Part shown: positions 18,741 to 27,864 of the stretch, piece after piece | How the letters are laid out: the number at the start of each line of letters is the position of its first letter | Numbering within the stretch: the stretch's first letter is position 1 | Assembly (NCBI GenBank): GCA_004211695.1 | Contig: SEEV01000035.1 | Location: 1-64,000 of the forward strand | DNA: 64,000 nucleotides | From: Rhodococcus sp. (in: high G+C Gram-positive bacteria) | Lineage (GTDB): Bacteria > Actinomycetota > Actinomycetes > Mycobacteriales > Mycobacteriaceae | Reading direction: 5' to 3' | Made by a program: the position numbers and the translations under genes | Notes under the pieces: generated by a model | Told to the model about the DNA's origin: nothing | What the model saw: the letters and a program-made list of their open reading frames with translations, nothing else | Databases searched by the model: none

Positions 18741-19754
18741 CTACGCCCCTGACCACGGCACGACATGCATGGGCAGTTCGTCCTCGTCGAACACCCGGCC
18801 CATGCGCTTCCGGACGCCGAGGACCAGGCACCGGTCGAGGATGCTGACCGCGGGCAGTTTCTGCTCGACGACGGCCTCGAGCCCCTCGACGTCGGACAGT
18901 TCACGCAACCACACCGATACGAGCAGATTGGCGGGCCCGGCGACCGACAGCACCGTCCGCACCGCAGGCAGCCCACTGAGGTTGGCGCCGACCCGGACCA
19001 TCTGGGCGGCGGAGACCCGGAGGAAGTACCACGCGCAGACCGGATACCCCGAGGCCCACCGCGGCATGTCCGTGCGGAGTTCGAATGCCCCGGACGCGAG
19101 TGTCGCGCTCAGCCGTTCGCGCGCACGCCGCGTGGAGATTCCCAGCGCCTCCGCGACCGTCCGTGTGGTCGCGCGACCGTCGCGGGACAGGATCGACACG
19201 ATGTCGCGCTCGGCGACGGGCGGACGAGTGAACATCGCGGAGAGTCGCGCCGCGTCGCGGTGCCGGGCAGCGTCGATCGCACTCGCCTCATCGGCGTCGA
19301 GGGCACGGAGACGCCACTGCGAGGCCCCGGAGATCGTGGTGACGATCGGGTGCGTGCGGACAGTGCGGACGTCGGGGATGCTCGCGATCCGGGAGACGAC
19401 ATACCGCTTGAACGCGGTCGGGTCGTGACAGCCGACGGTGAGGATCAGGTCGCGACCGCCCGAGGCGACGTCGATGGACATGCACTCGCTGTCCTGGGAC
19501 AGCTCGGTGATCACGGTGTCGATCGACCCTGCGACGCATTCGACCTCGACGATCGCGCCGCGTGCGGTCTCGAACATCGGTGGCTGGGCGGTCACCCAGG
19601 CCATGCCCCGTTCGGTCAGTCCGGACCACCGCCGCGCGAGCGTGACCGGGTCGGCGTCGAGGATCGGGCCGAGTTGCGACCACGGCGCCCGCGGCCATAC
19701 CTGCAGCGCGTGAATAAGTCGAAGTTCGTCCTCCGTGGGCGTCTTCTCCTGCAT
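18741..19754 (-). CDS. double Lrp/AsnC-type regulator
   Basis: This 337-residue protein holds two AsnC units in tandem, about twice the normal length. The first helix-turn-helix is near residues 8-55 (DELRLIHALQVWPRAPWSQLG), followed by an RAM-like domain with VECVAGSIDTVITEL. The second unit has the better helix-turn-helix, ERDIVSILSRDGRATTRTVAEALGISTRRARERL (about 180-213), and a second RAM domain to about 310. It is transcribed divergently from an MFS carrier and an M20 peptidase, so it probably senses an amino acid or acylated amino acid handled by them. An inverted repeat lies in the shared promoter region. Confidence 0.85.
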   Translation of the reverse strand: MQEKTPTEDELRLIHALQVWPRAPWSQLGPILDADPVTLARRWSGLTERGMAWVTAQPPMFETARGAIVEVECVAGSIDTVITELSQDSECMSIDVASGGRDLILTVGCHDPTAFKRYVVSRIASIPDVRTVRTHPIVTTISGASQWRLRALDADEASAIDAARHRDAARLSAMFTRPPVAERDIVSILSRDGRATTRTVAEALGISTRRARERLSATLASGAFELRTDMPRWASGYPVCAWYFLRVSAAQMVRVGANLSGLPAVRTVLSVAGPANLLVSVWLRELSDVEGLEAVVEQKLPAVSILDRCLVLGVRKRMGRVFDEDELPMHVVPWSGA

Positions 19755-19778
19755 ATCGGTGGCTCCTCAGGTACAAAA

Positions 19779-19799
19779 TCTGCGCATCTACACCGCAGA
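19779..19799. promoter_or_regulatory. candidate AsnC operator
   Basis: The inverted repeat TCTGCG-N9-CGCAGA lies 25 bases upstream of the asnC start, in the 141-base divergent region between asnC and the MFS gene. This is the position expected for an autoregulatory site that also controls the divergent operon. Confidence 0.4.
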
Positions 19800-19895
19800 A
19801 ACTCACTCACCCAACACTCGGACGCATCGATTCGGTCGTTTCGCTCATATTGTCATGTCGCCACGTCAGGGCGACCCACCACCTGGGAGTCACAC

Positions 19896-21383
19896 ATGGG
19901 AGCACCCCACATCGGCGCCGGTCCGGATGGGCGCCTCGGCGCCGCGCCGGATGGGCGCCTCGGCGCCGCGGCCGGTTTCGTCGGATTCCTCTTCGCCATG
20001 GAACTGTCCAGCGGATTCCTCCAGGCATGGTTCAGCCCGGTCCTCTCGGCGATCGGTGAAAAGTACTCGGTCGGTCCCGCCGACCTCAATTGGGTGCAGA
20101 CGAGTTATCTGCTCGCGACCGCGGTTCTCGTCCCGCTACTCGCGAAGATGGGAGACCGGTACGGGCACAAGAGGATGCTCGTCGTCGCAACAGCGATGGT
20201 CACCGTCGGCAGCATCGTGTCGGCGCTGGCCCCGACCTACGGGATCTTCATCCTGGGCCGGGCGATCACGGGCGCACTCGCGGCGTTCCTGCCCCTCGAG
20301 TTCGCGATCGTGCGTGAGCGCGCCGGGGAACAGTCGGGGAAGGCGATCGGATTGCTGGTCGGCGGGCTCACGCTCGGCGCCAGCGTGGGCGTCGTCCTGT
20401 CCGGGATCCTCGCGTCGTTCCTGAGTCTCACTGTGCTGCTTCTCGTTCCGGCGATGCTCATGGCGTTCGCGCTCGTGGTGGTGGTCTTCTTCGTACCGGA
20501 AACGACGGCCCGCACGACCGGCCGCCTCGACTGGGCCGGCGCGGTCCTGCTCGGTGCGGGACTGGCGTTCGCGTTGTTCGCGATCAGCACCGGCAACAGG
20601 TTCGGGTGGTCGTCGAGTCCAGTGCTGGGCGGACTCCTGCTCGGCGGCGCGCTGCTCGCCCTGTGGGTGATGCTCGAGCGGCGCGTGGCCTCACCGCTGG
20701 TCGATTTCGCGATGCTCTCCGGCCGCGCGGGCGTCGGACTACCGATCCTGCTCGCGGCCCTGTTCGGAGCGCAGCTGTTCGGCAGCCAGACCCCGATCGC
20801 CCTCTTCGTGGGCACCGACCCGGCGGCGGCCGGATTCGGGCTAGGCCTGACGTCGTCGATGATCGGGCTGGTCCTCGTGTTCGCGTCGATCGCGGCGTTC
20901 GCCGGCACGTTCGTCGGACCGCGGCTCGGCGCGCGGGCCGGCGACGTCACGGCCGTCATCGTCGGCGCCGTCACCGCCGCACTGGGCTACGCCCTGCTCA
21001 CGGTGCTGCACTCGGACACCGTCAGCGTTCTCGCGTGGCTCGTGGTGTCCGGGCTCGGTAACGGCATCATCATCGCCGCCCTCCCCAACGTGGTGGTGGC
21101 GCGGGCGCCGCGGGACTCGGTCGGCATCGCGTCGGGCCTGTACAACAGCGCCCGCACGGTGGCCGGCGCCATCGCCGGCGCCAGCTTCACGGCGGTGATG
21201 TCCGGGTTCACGGCGACGCTCGACGGCGGGTCCGTGATCACGAGTGAGGCGGGATACCAAGCCGTGTGGGTGATCTGCGGGCTCCTCTCACTCGCCGTTG
21301 CCGGCCTCGCCGTGGTGACCCGCGGCCCGGCGCCCGACCGCGACGCATCCACAGCCCCTGCCGCCGAGCCCGCCGAAGCGTAG
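19896..21383 (+). CDS. MFS transporter (DHA2-like)
   Basis: This 495-residue major-facilitator protein has about 14 hydrophobic segments. The A motif is GDRYGHKRMLVVA near residues 87-99, and the segment ITGALAAFLPLEFAIVRERAGEQSGKAIGLLVG is typical of the drug:H+ antiporter-2 group. ATG 19896 was chosen; the open frame extends far upstream but only antisense to asnC. Residues 10-25 contain an exact duplication, PDGRLGAA twice, from a 24-bp tandem repeat at 19923-19970. It forms an operon with the following amidohydrolase (30 bases), so it may import that enzyme's substrate or export the product. Confidence 0.85.
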   Translation: MGAPHIGAGPDGRLGAAPDGRLGAAAGFVGFLFAMELSSGFLQAWFSPVLSAIGEKYSVGPADLNWVQTSYLLATAVLVPLLAKMGDRYGHKRMLVVATAMVTVGSIVSALAPTYGIFILGRAITGALAAFLPLEFAIVRERAGEQSGKAIGLLVGGLTLGASVGVVLSGILASFLSLTVLLLVPAMLMAFALVVVVFFVPETTARTTGRLDWAGAVLLGAGLAFALFAISTGNRFGWSSSPVLGGLLLGGALLALWVMLERRVASPLVDFAMLSGRAGVGLPILLAALFGAQLFGSQTPIALFVGTDPAAAGFGLGLTSSMIGLVLVFASIAAFAGTFVGPRLGARAGDVTAVIVGAVTAALGYALLTVLHSDTVSVLAWLVVSGLGNGIIIAALPNVVVARAPRDSVGIASGLYNSARTVAGAIAGASFTAVMSGFTATLDGGSVITSEAGYQAVWVICGLLSLAVAGLAVVTRGPAPDRDASTAPAAEPAEA

Positions 21384-21412
21384 TCAGAGTTCCCCGGAGA
21401 GAAGGAAAGTTC

Positions 21413-22678
21413 ATGACCGACACTGCAATGACCGCAGACATCGACGCCCCCGGCGGCCCGCACGCGGCAGCGGAGGAGTTGAAGCGACGCGTCGAGGACA
21501 CCGTACTCGAGTGGCGCGACCGGCTCGTCGCCGCGAGCCACGATCTGCACGCCCACCCGGAACTCGCGTTCGAGGAACATCGTTCGGCGGCACTCGTCGC
21601 GGACCTGCTCCGCGACGCCGGGTTCGCGGTGGAGGTGGGTGTGTGGGGGCAGGACACCGCCCTGGAAGCCGTGTACGGCAGCGGTGAACTGACGGTCGTG
21701 GTGTGCGCCGAATACGACGCCCTGCCCGGCATCGGGCACGCGTGCGGCCACAACATCATCGCGACTGCCGGTGCCGGAGCGGCGATCGCACTGTCCCGGG
21801 TGGCGGACGAACTCGGACTGCGGGTGAAGCTTCTCGGGACCCCGGCCGAGGAGAAGGGAGCAGGCAAGGCGCACATGCTCGAGGCAGGCGCCTGGGAAGA
21901 CGCGACGGTGTCGGTGATGGTTCATCCCGGCCCCGGCGTGGTCGTGCCCACCGCGGGCAGCACGTCGCAGTCCCGCGACCGGTTCCGCGTCGAGTTCAGC
22001 GGGCGGGCGTCGCACGCGGCCGCCGCACCGACCGTGGGGATCAACGCGGGCGACGCGGCGACGATCATGCAGGTGTCGGTGGGACTGCTGCGGCAGCATC
22101 TGCCCGACACGGTGCGCGTCAGCGCCGTCACCCTGTCCGGCGGCGACGTCTCCAACATCATCCCGGCCTCGGCGGTCGTGGAGGCGGAGGTGCGGTCGTT
22201 CGACCTCGCGGAGACCGCCGAATTGAAGAAGAAGGTGCTCGCCTGCGTCGACGGCGCCGCGACGGCCACGGGATGCTCCTACACGGTCACCCCGGTCGAC
22301 CCGATCTACGAACCCCTCGTCCAGCACCCGTTCCTGGCAGACCGATTCGACGCCGCACTCGAGCATCGTGGCCGGGTGATGACACGCCGGGACGGCGGCG
22401 CACTGGGCGGCGGGTCGACCGACATGGGCAACGTCTCCCAGGCCGTCCCAGCGATCCACCCGTTGATCGGGGTAACGGGTTCGACGGCCGCGCCGCACAC
22501 GGCTGCGTTCGCGGCGGATGCGGTCACGCCGGGCGGCGACGACGCCATCGTCGACGGAGCCTACGCCCTGGCCGCGTCGATCGTCGACCTCGCCACCGAC
22601 GACGAGGCCAGGGCCGAGGTTCTCGAGCGGCAGCGCACTCGAGCCCCCGGCGCCACCCGCCGACCGGCCTACGCGTAG
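21413..22678 (+). CDS. M20-family amidohydrolase (AbgB/HipO-like)
   Basis: This 421-residue metallopeptidase-fold amidohydrolase has the metal-binding and catalytic features HDLHAHPELAFEEH (about 41-54), CAEYDALPGIGHACGHN (100-116) and the Glu pair in GTPAEEKGAGK (about 143-153). The dimerisation domain with GRASHAAAAPTVGINAGDAA occupies the middle. The p-aminobenzoyl-glutamate hydrolase and aminoacylase groups share this pattern, so it likely cleaves an N-acyl amino acid. ATG 21413 has GAAGGAAAG just upstream. It is the second gene after the MFS carrier and is presumably under the divergent AsnC regulator. Confidence 0.88.
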   Translation: MTDTAMTADIDAPGGPHAAAEELKRRVEDTVLEWRDRLVAASHDLHAHPELAFEEHRSAALVADLLRDAGFAVEVGVWGQDTALEAVYGSGELTVVVCAEYDALPGIGHACGHNIIATAGAGAAIALSRVADELGLRVKLLGTPAEEKGAGKAHMLEAGAWEDATVSVMVHPGPGVVVPTAGSTSQSRDRFRVEFSGRASHAAAAPTVGINAGDAATIMQVSVGLLRQHLPDTVRVSAVTLSGGDVSNIIPASAVVEAEVRSFDLAETAELKKKVLACVDGAATATGCSYTVTPVDPIYEPLVQHPFLADRFDAALEHRGRVMTRRDGGALGGGSTDMGNVSQAVPAIHPLIGVTGSTAAPHTAAFAADAVTPGGDDAIVDGAYALAASIVDLATDDEARAEVLERQRTRAPGATRRPAYA

Positions 22679-22753
22679 GCCCCGGCGGGGTGCGGCGCGG
22701 CCGGACATCGGGAAAGCCGCGCCGCCGCCCCGTCGCGGTTCTACGCTGAACGT

Positions 22754-24778
22754 GTGGTGGCTCTCGTGCGAGCGGTCCGGCGGCTGGCTCTGGGACGCCC
22801 CCTGCGCAGCGACGACCTCGGGGAGCAGTTGCTGACCAAGCGCCTCGCTCTCCCGATCTTCGCCTCCGACCCCCTGTCGTCCGTGGCGTACGCGACGCAG
22901 GAGATCCTGCTGATCCTGTCGCTGGGCGGTCTCGCGTACTTCTACCTGACGCCGTACCTGGCGGTCGGGGTGGTGGTCCTCCTCGCCGTGGTCGCGCTGT
23001 CGTACCGCCAGGTGGTGTTCGCCTATCCCAGCGGCGGCGGCTCGTACGAGGTGGCCACCAAGAACCTCGGACCGTCCGCCGGCCTGACGGTGGCGTCGGC
23101 ACTGCTCATCGATTACGTCATGACGGTGGCCGTGTCGGTCTCGGCGGGCGTCGACAATCTGATCTCCGCCGTGCCCGCCCTGAACACGCACCGGGTGGCG
23201 CTGGCCGTGGCGTTCGTCGTGCTGCTGACCGTGATGAACCTGCGCGGGATCCGCGAGTCGGGGACCACGTTCGCGTTCCCGACGTACGGGTTCATCGCCG
23301 GCGTGATGATCCTGATCGTGACGGGGTTCATCCGCGTCGCGGCCGGCTCCACACCCGTCGCCGAAAGTGCCGGGTACACCATCGAACCGGAACTGTCCGG
23401 GCTGACCGGACTGGCCCTCGTCTTCTTCGCGCTGCGCGCGTTCTCGTCCGGGTGTACCGCGCTGACGGGTGTCGAGGCGATCTCCAACGGGGTACCTGCG
23501 TTCCGTAAACCCAAGAGTGCCAACGCCGCGAAGACACTCATGGCGATGGCGGCCACGGCCATCGTAATGTTCTCGGGAATCACCGCCCTCGCCATCGTCG
23601 CGAAGGTGCACGTCGCGGTGAACCCATGCGACCTGATCGGGTTCGCCGGGAACTGCGAGACCGACCCGCAGCGCACCGTCATCGCCCAGATCGCGGCCGC
23701 CGTGTTCGGGGGCACCACCAACATCGGCTTCTTCTACGTCCAGGCCGCGACCGTCCTGATTCTCGTGCTCGCCGCGAACACCGCCTACAACGGATTCCCG
23801 CTGCTCGCCTCGGTGCTCGGCCGCGACCGCTACCTCCCCGTCCAGCTCAACACTCGCGGCGACCGGCTGGCGTTCAGCAACGGCATCGTGCTCCTCGCCG
23901 TGACCGCGGGTGGGCTGATCGTTCTGTTCGACGCGTCCGTCACCCACCTCATCCAGCTGTACATCCTCGGGGTGTTCACGTCCTTCACACTCAGCCAGGC
24001 TGGCATGGTCCGGCACTGGAATCAGGTGCTGGCAACCGAATCCGACGGCCGGGAGCGCCACAAGATTCGCGCTCGACGGGTGCTCAACGGCGCCGGCGCC
24101 GTCCTCACCGGCACCGTCCTGATCATCGTCACGATCACGAAGTTCACCCAGGGCGCCTACCTGGTGGTCATCGCGATGCCGATCCTGTTCTTCCTGATGC
24201 GAGGGGTGCGGCGGCACTACGACCGGATCGCGGCGCTCCTCGTCGTCGACGAGGACAGCTTCACCCTGCCCTCCCAGGTGCACACCATCGTGCTGGTGTC
24301 GGTGCTCAACAAACCCACCGCGCGGGCCCTGGCCTACGCCCGCGCCACCCATCCGACGACGCTCGAGGCGGTCACCGTGCTCAGCGCCAGCACCGGAGAA
24401 CTCAAGCGGGACTGGGAGAAGCACGAAGTCCCGGTACCCCTGAAAATCCTCGAATCGCCCTACCGTGAAGTCACCACTCCCATCGTGGGATACGTGAAGT
24501 CGGTCCGGAAACGGATTCCGGGAGGCGTCGTCACCATCTTCATCCCCGAGTACGTGGTGGGTCACTGGTGGGAACACCTGCTGCACAACCAGAGTGCACT
24601 GCGCCTCAAGGGCAGGTTGCTGTTTACCTCCGGGGTGATGGTCACGAGTGTGCCCTGGCTGCTGGATTCCGCCACCCGTGCCGGGGCACCGATCAGCAAG
24701 CCTGCACCGGGCGACATCCGGCGTGGGCTCCCGCCCGCCGCCGAGATCAGCGGAAAGTCGACTTCAGGTACTCCGTGA
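22754..24778 (+). CDS. kimA: KimA-type potassium importer (APC superfamily)
   Basis: This 674-residue protein resembles Bacillus KimA (YdaO), a high-affinity K+:H+ symporter of the APC fold. The start RRLALGRPLRSDDLGEQ, then LTKRLALPIFASDPLSSVAYATQEILL, SYRQVVFAYPSGGGSYEVA and DYVMTVAVSVSAGVDNLIS track the KimA sequence closely. Twelve membrane spans fill residues 30-500, followed by a cytoplasmic domain (about 500-650) like that of KimA. In Bacillus, KimA is inhibited by c-di-AMP; I see no riboswitch in the 75 bases upstream. GTG 22754 is the chosen start. The 3' end overlaps the convergent hydroxylase by 32 bases. Confidence 0.8.
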   Translation: MVALVRAVRRLALGRPLRSDDLGEQLLTKRLALPIFASDPLSSVAYATQEILLILSLGGLAYFYLTPYLAVGVVVLLAVVALSYRQVVFAYPSGGGSYEVATKNLGPSAGLTVASALLIDYVMTVAVSVSAGVDNLISAVPALNTHRVALAVAFVVLLTVMNLRGIRESGTTFAFPTYGFIAGVMILIVTGFIRVAAGSTPVAESAGYTIEPELSGLTGLALVFFALRAFSSGCTALTGVEAISNGVPAFRKPKSANAAKTLMAMAATAIVMFSGITALAIVAKVHVAVNPCDLIGFAGNCETDPQRTVIAQIAAAVFGGTTNIGFFYVQAATVLILVLAANTAYNGFPLLASVLGRDRYLPVQLNTRGDRLAFSNGIVLLAVTAGGLIVLFDASVTHLIQLYILGVFTSFTLSQAGMVRHWNQVLATESDGRERHKIRARRVLNGAGAVLTGTVLIIVTITKFTQGAYLVVIAMPILFFLMRGVRRHYDRIAALLVVDEDSFTLPSQVHTIVLVSVLNKPTARALAYARATHPTTLEAVTVLSASTGELKRDWEKHEVPVPLKILESPYREVTTPIVGYVKSVRKRIPGGVVTIFIPEYVVGHWWEHLLHNQSALRLKGRLLFTSGVMVTSVPWLLDSATRAGAPISKPAPGDIRRGLPPAAEISGKSTSGTP

Positions 24779-26363
24779 GCCCGTCGACGGCGACGGGACT
24801 CTGGCGGAATCCCAGATAGCCGTCCGGGCGGACGACGAACGCGGCGGATCCCTCGGCGCCGTACGCGTTCGCGAACTCGCCGTTGCTGTCCCGGACGAGG
24901 GGAAGGATCGTTTCCACGACCTCCGCGCCGGGTGAGGCGACGAGGTAGGTGTCGACGAGTCCGTGGGTCGCGGCGTCCGCCGACTTCGCTACCGCCTCCA
25001 ACAGTTCCAGTCCGCGCGAATCGACCGAGTCGTCGGCGTAGAGCAGCAACGTGTGGTTGGGGCCCGCGAGCAACGTGAACAGCCTGATGGGTGACATGAC
25101 CACGGCACGGGTCAGCCCGCGGGCATCGGGCGCCCGGCTACCGGGCTCGACCACCGCAGTCGAGGCCGGAGCCGCGACGATCGGACTGTCCGAGTAGTGG
25201 ATGAGAAGCTGCGCCTCGCGGCGGATCACGAAGTCGGGATCCGACGACCCCGCCCCGATGCCCTCCCGGGCGCTGCGCACCGTGCGTCCCACCACCTCCT
25301 CCCCGACCGGCCGCCGTTCGGCGTCGTAACTGTCCATCAGGTCGGGGGCGGCGGCACCGGACACGGCGAGCGCGACCTTCCACGCGAGGTTGTGCGCGTC
25401 CTGGATGCCGGTGTTCATGCCCTGCGCGCCGGTCGGTGGGTGAATGTGTGCGGCGTCGCCCGCGACGAACACGCGTCCGCGCCCGTAGGAGTCGACGATG
25501 CGGTGACTGATGCGAAACACGGAGGCCCAGCGGAGGTTCGACGCCCGCGTCGGCTCGGGCGACAGTCGGTCGATCACCGCCTGGATGTGGCTCAGCTCGG
25601 GTTTCGGTCCCGCTCCGAACCCGTGCTCGATCTTGTCGGCGGCGGGGGCGCCGGTGCCGGCGAGGTCGTCGGGCACCAGCATCGACATCCGATATCGCCG
25701 ATGCCCGGGCAGCGGAATGCACACGAGCAGATCGTCGGTCTCGCCGTCCGTCTGATGCATCGACCGGATTCCCCAGCCGCGGGGCATCGACCAGTCGACC
25801 TCGACGTCGCCGAGCATGTACTGCTCGGTGAACGCCCCGCCCTCGAAGGTGAGGCCGAGACCCTTCCTGACCACGCTGTGCGCGCCGTCGCAGCCGAGAA
25901 GGTACTGGATGCGGACGGTTTCGTCGCCGTCGGCGCCGGCCAGCGTGGAGGTCACCCCATCGTCGTCCTGTTCGAATGCCGTCAATCTCGTGCCACGTTC
26001 GATCGTCGTTCCGAACGTGGCCAGGTGTTCGGTGAGGATGCGTTCGGTCGCGTACTGGGGCAGCCCGACGAATCCGAACGGAATGTCGTCCGGAACCGTC
26101 ATTTCCAGACGGGATACCTCCTCGCCGTTGACGTACACGATCTGTCCGCGCATCTGGATCGACGCGTCCAGGACGTGCCGCAGCACGCCCAGGCTCTCGA
26201 AGACCTCGAGGCTGCGGGGCTGGATCCCCACCGCCTTCGCGTACTGCGGCGGTTCGAGCAGCGGATCGATGATGCGGCAGGAGACACCTTGCCTGCGCAA
26301 TTCGATCGCCGCCGTCAGACCCACGGGACCAGCTCCGACCACCAATACCTCGGGATGCACCAC
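24747..26363 (-). CDS. FAD-dependent aromatic hydroxylase (PheA/TfdB type)
   Basis: This is a flavoprotein monooxygenase of about 538 residues (FAD_binding_3 fold) that hydroxylates aromatic rings with NAD(P)H and oxygen. The dinucleotide motif LVVGAGPVGLTAAIELRRQG opens the protein. The DG motif LLGCDGAHSVVRKGLG is near residue 160, and the FAD ribityl motif RVFVAGDAAHIHPPTGAQGMNTGIQDAHNLAWK near 290-322. The last 130 residues are a thioredoxin-like domain as in phenol hydroxylases. GTG 26363 or 26360 gives the family start (VVHPEVLVVGAGP). It is monocistronic and no substrate is evident from the neighbours. Confidence 0.88.
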   Translation of the reverse strand: MVHPEVLVVGAGPVGLTAAIELRRQGVSCRIIDPLLEPPQYAKAVGIQPRSLEVFESLGVLRHVLDASIQMRGQIVYVNGEEVSRLEMTVPDDIPFGFVGLPQYATERILTEHLATFGTTIERGTRLTAFEQDDDGVTSTLAGADGDETVRIQYLLGCDGAHSVVRKGLGLTFEGGAFTEQYMLGDVEVDWSMPRGWGIRSMHQTDGETDDLLVCIPLPGHRRYRMSMLVPDDLAGTGAPAADKIEHGFGAGPKPELSHIQAVIDRLSPEPTRASNLRWASVFRISHRIVDSYGRGRVFVAGDAAHIHPPTGAQGMNTGIQDAHNLAWKVALAVSGAAAPDLMDSYDAERRPVGEEVVGRTVRSAREGIGAGSSDPDFVIRREAQLLIHYSDSPIVAAPASTAVVEPGSRAPDARGLTRAVVMSPIRLFTLLAGPNHTLLLYADDSVDSRGLELLEAVAKSADAATHGLVDTYLVASPGAEVVETILPLVRDSNGEFANAYGAEGSAAFVVRPDGYLGFRQSPVAVDGLTEYLKSTFR

Positions 26364-26476
26364 AGAACACCGCCTCGTCAGCAGGGACCGACCACCGATC
26401 AGTATGCGGGACCGGTGACGGGTGTGACCGGCGTTCGGGCCAGACCGGGCAACCGCTGATCGACCACACGGATCCG

Positions 26477-27241
26477 TCAGGTTCGCACGGCGGGGTGTCG
26501 CGGACGGCGGACGGCTTCCCGGCCCACCAGTTCGATGGTCACGGCCACGGCGCACGTCTGGGCCAGCAGCAGCCCGACGAGGACGAGGATCTGGACGGCG
26601 CCGGCCTGGACGGCGGACCCGCTGGCCAGCAGCACCCCGACGAACGCACCCGGCAGGGTGACCAGCCCGACGGTCCGGGTCTGATCGAGCCCGGGCAGCA
26701 ACGCATCCGAGGCGGCGGACCGTACCACCTCCATGCGGGCGTCGCGCACGGTGAGACCGAGGCTCAGCCCGGCCTCCACCTCACCCCACCGCTGGTCCAC
26801 CGCGTCGAGTCCGCGTTTCGCGGCGAGCGACGTCGCGGTCATCGCACCGCCGAGCACGATGCCACCGATGGGCACGAGGGCGACCCCCTCGAGGGGAACC
26901 ACCCGGCTCAGCAGCATCATCGGCAGGACCAAGCCCACCCCCGCGCCGAGGGACAACGCCAGCCATCCGGCGGACCATCCGGCTCGCGCGCGCCGGGCCG
27001 ACGTCGCCACGGCCGCCGCGAACATGACGACCAGCACGAGGATCGACGACCACAGGTGCGCGAGTGCGGCAGCCAGGATCAGTGACACCGCCGCGAGTTG
27101 GACAGCGCCCCGAATCGCCGCGCTCGGCACGACGAGTGGGCTGCCGAGACGGGTGATGCGGTAGATCACCGCCGCGCACACGACCATGACCGTGCACAGC
27201 ACAGCAAGCCCGACACCGGGATTCGCCAACGACGTACTCAC
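26477..27241 (-). CDS. fetB: FetB/UPF0014-type iron exporter permease
   Basis: This 254-residue integral membrane protein has about seven spans and the FetB signature region SAAIRGAVQLAAVSLIL and PIGGIVLGGAMTATSLAAKR, with TLPGAFVGVLLASGSAVQAGAVQILV near the end. FetB pairs with the ATPase FetA in E. coli to export iron and resist peroxide stress. No fetA lies in this window, so the ATPase must be elsewhere or the protein acts otherwise. Codon use and GC match the surroundings. Confidence 0.8.
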   Translation of the reverse strand: MSTSLANPGVGLAVLCTVMVVCAAVIYRITRLGSPLVVPSAAIRGAVQLAAVSLILAAALAHLWSSILVLVVMFAAAVATSARRARAGWSAGWLALSLGAGVGLVLPMMLLSRVVPLEGVALVPIGGIVLGGAMTATSLAAKRGLDAVDQRWGEVEAGLSLGLTVRDARMEVVRSAASDALLPGLDQTRTVGLVTLPGAFVGVLLASGSAVQAGAVQILVLVGLLLAQTCAVAVTIELVGREAVRRPRHPAVRT

Positions 27242-27371
27242 CCGGCTCAGTGTTCCAGGTTCCGGCGACCGACAGCTGTCGGATCAGTTCACGGCGGACC
27301 GGAGCATGGCACCGAGAGCCGGCCGGAGCCTGATTCGGCGGGCACTCCGTGTCGGCGTCCGCCTGCGGCGA

Positions 27372-27593
27372 CTACATCGTCTCGACGACGGTCCCCAGGT
27401 CGTGCACGTGCTCTTCGTCCGGCGATGTCGTGATCGGGGTGATGTCGCCGCGTGCGGTGTGTGCCATCGATCTCGCCTCGCCTGCGGCGAAGGCGACGGG
27501 TACGGCCACGGCAACGGACAGGAGTGCTGCTCCTGCGTCGAACACCAGGCGTGCGACTCCGAATGCACAGTTCGCTGTCTGTCGGATCGTCAT
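27372..27593 (-). CDS. small membrane-anchored or secreted protein
   Basis: This 73-residue frame starts at ATG 27593, seven bases after an AAGGAAGG ribosome-binding site. A hydrophobic stretch (about residues 13-32, VARLVFDAGAALLSVAVAVP) ends in an alanine-rich AFAAGEARS that could be a signal-peptidase site. The mature part is short and acidic (TTSPDEEHVHDLG). I do not recognise a family. Confidence 0.45.
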   Translation of the reverse strand: MTIRQTANCAFGVARLVFDAGAALLSVAVAVPVAFAAGEARSMAHTARGDITPITTSPDEEHVHDLGTVVETM

Positions 27594-27864
27594 CGTCCGC
27601 CTTCCTTCACCCGAGCCCACAGGACGTAGCGGACCACTCCCCTTTGCAAGATCATTACCCGTTCGACGGTACGAGGGGCCTGCACTACTCGCGAGTACCA
27701 AACCGACCAGATCGAACGGTTTTCCTCGTCGGCCGTCGGATCTTGGTCCGGAGACAGGGAAAGACAGGCACGCATCCAGGTAATTCGGCCGGTGCGCCCA
27801 GCCCGCACGGGGGCCACGCTGTAACCAGCGACACACACGACGAGCGTACTGGAGTAACGACGGC

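Noticed and set aside
18765-19895. Upstream extension of the MFS gene to a much earlier start
   Set aside because: The added 377 codons are antisense to the AsnC gene. The family start and a sensible position for the first membrane span are reached from ATG 19896.
20987-24586. A 1199-codon open frame on the minus strand
   Set aside because: It lies antisense to the MFS, M20 and KimA genes, is His/Arg/Asp-rich low complexity, and has no domain. It is a shadow of the GC-rich codon pattern.
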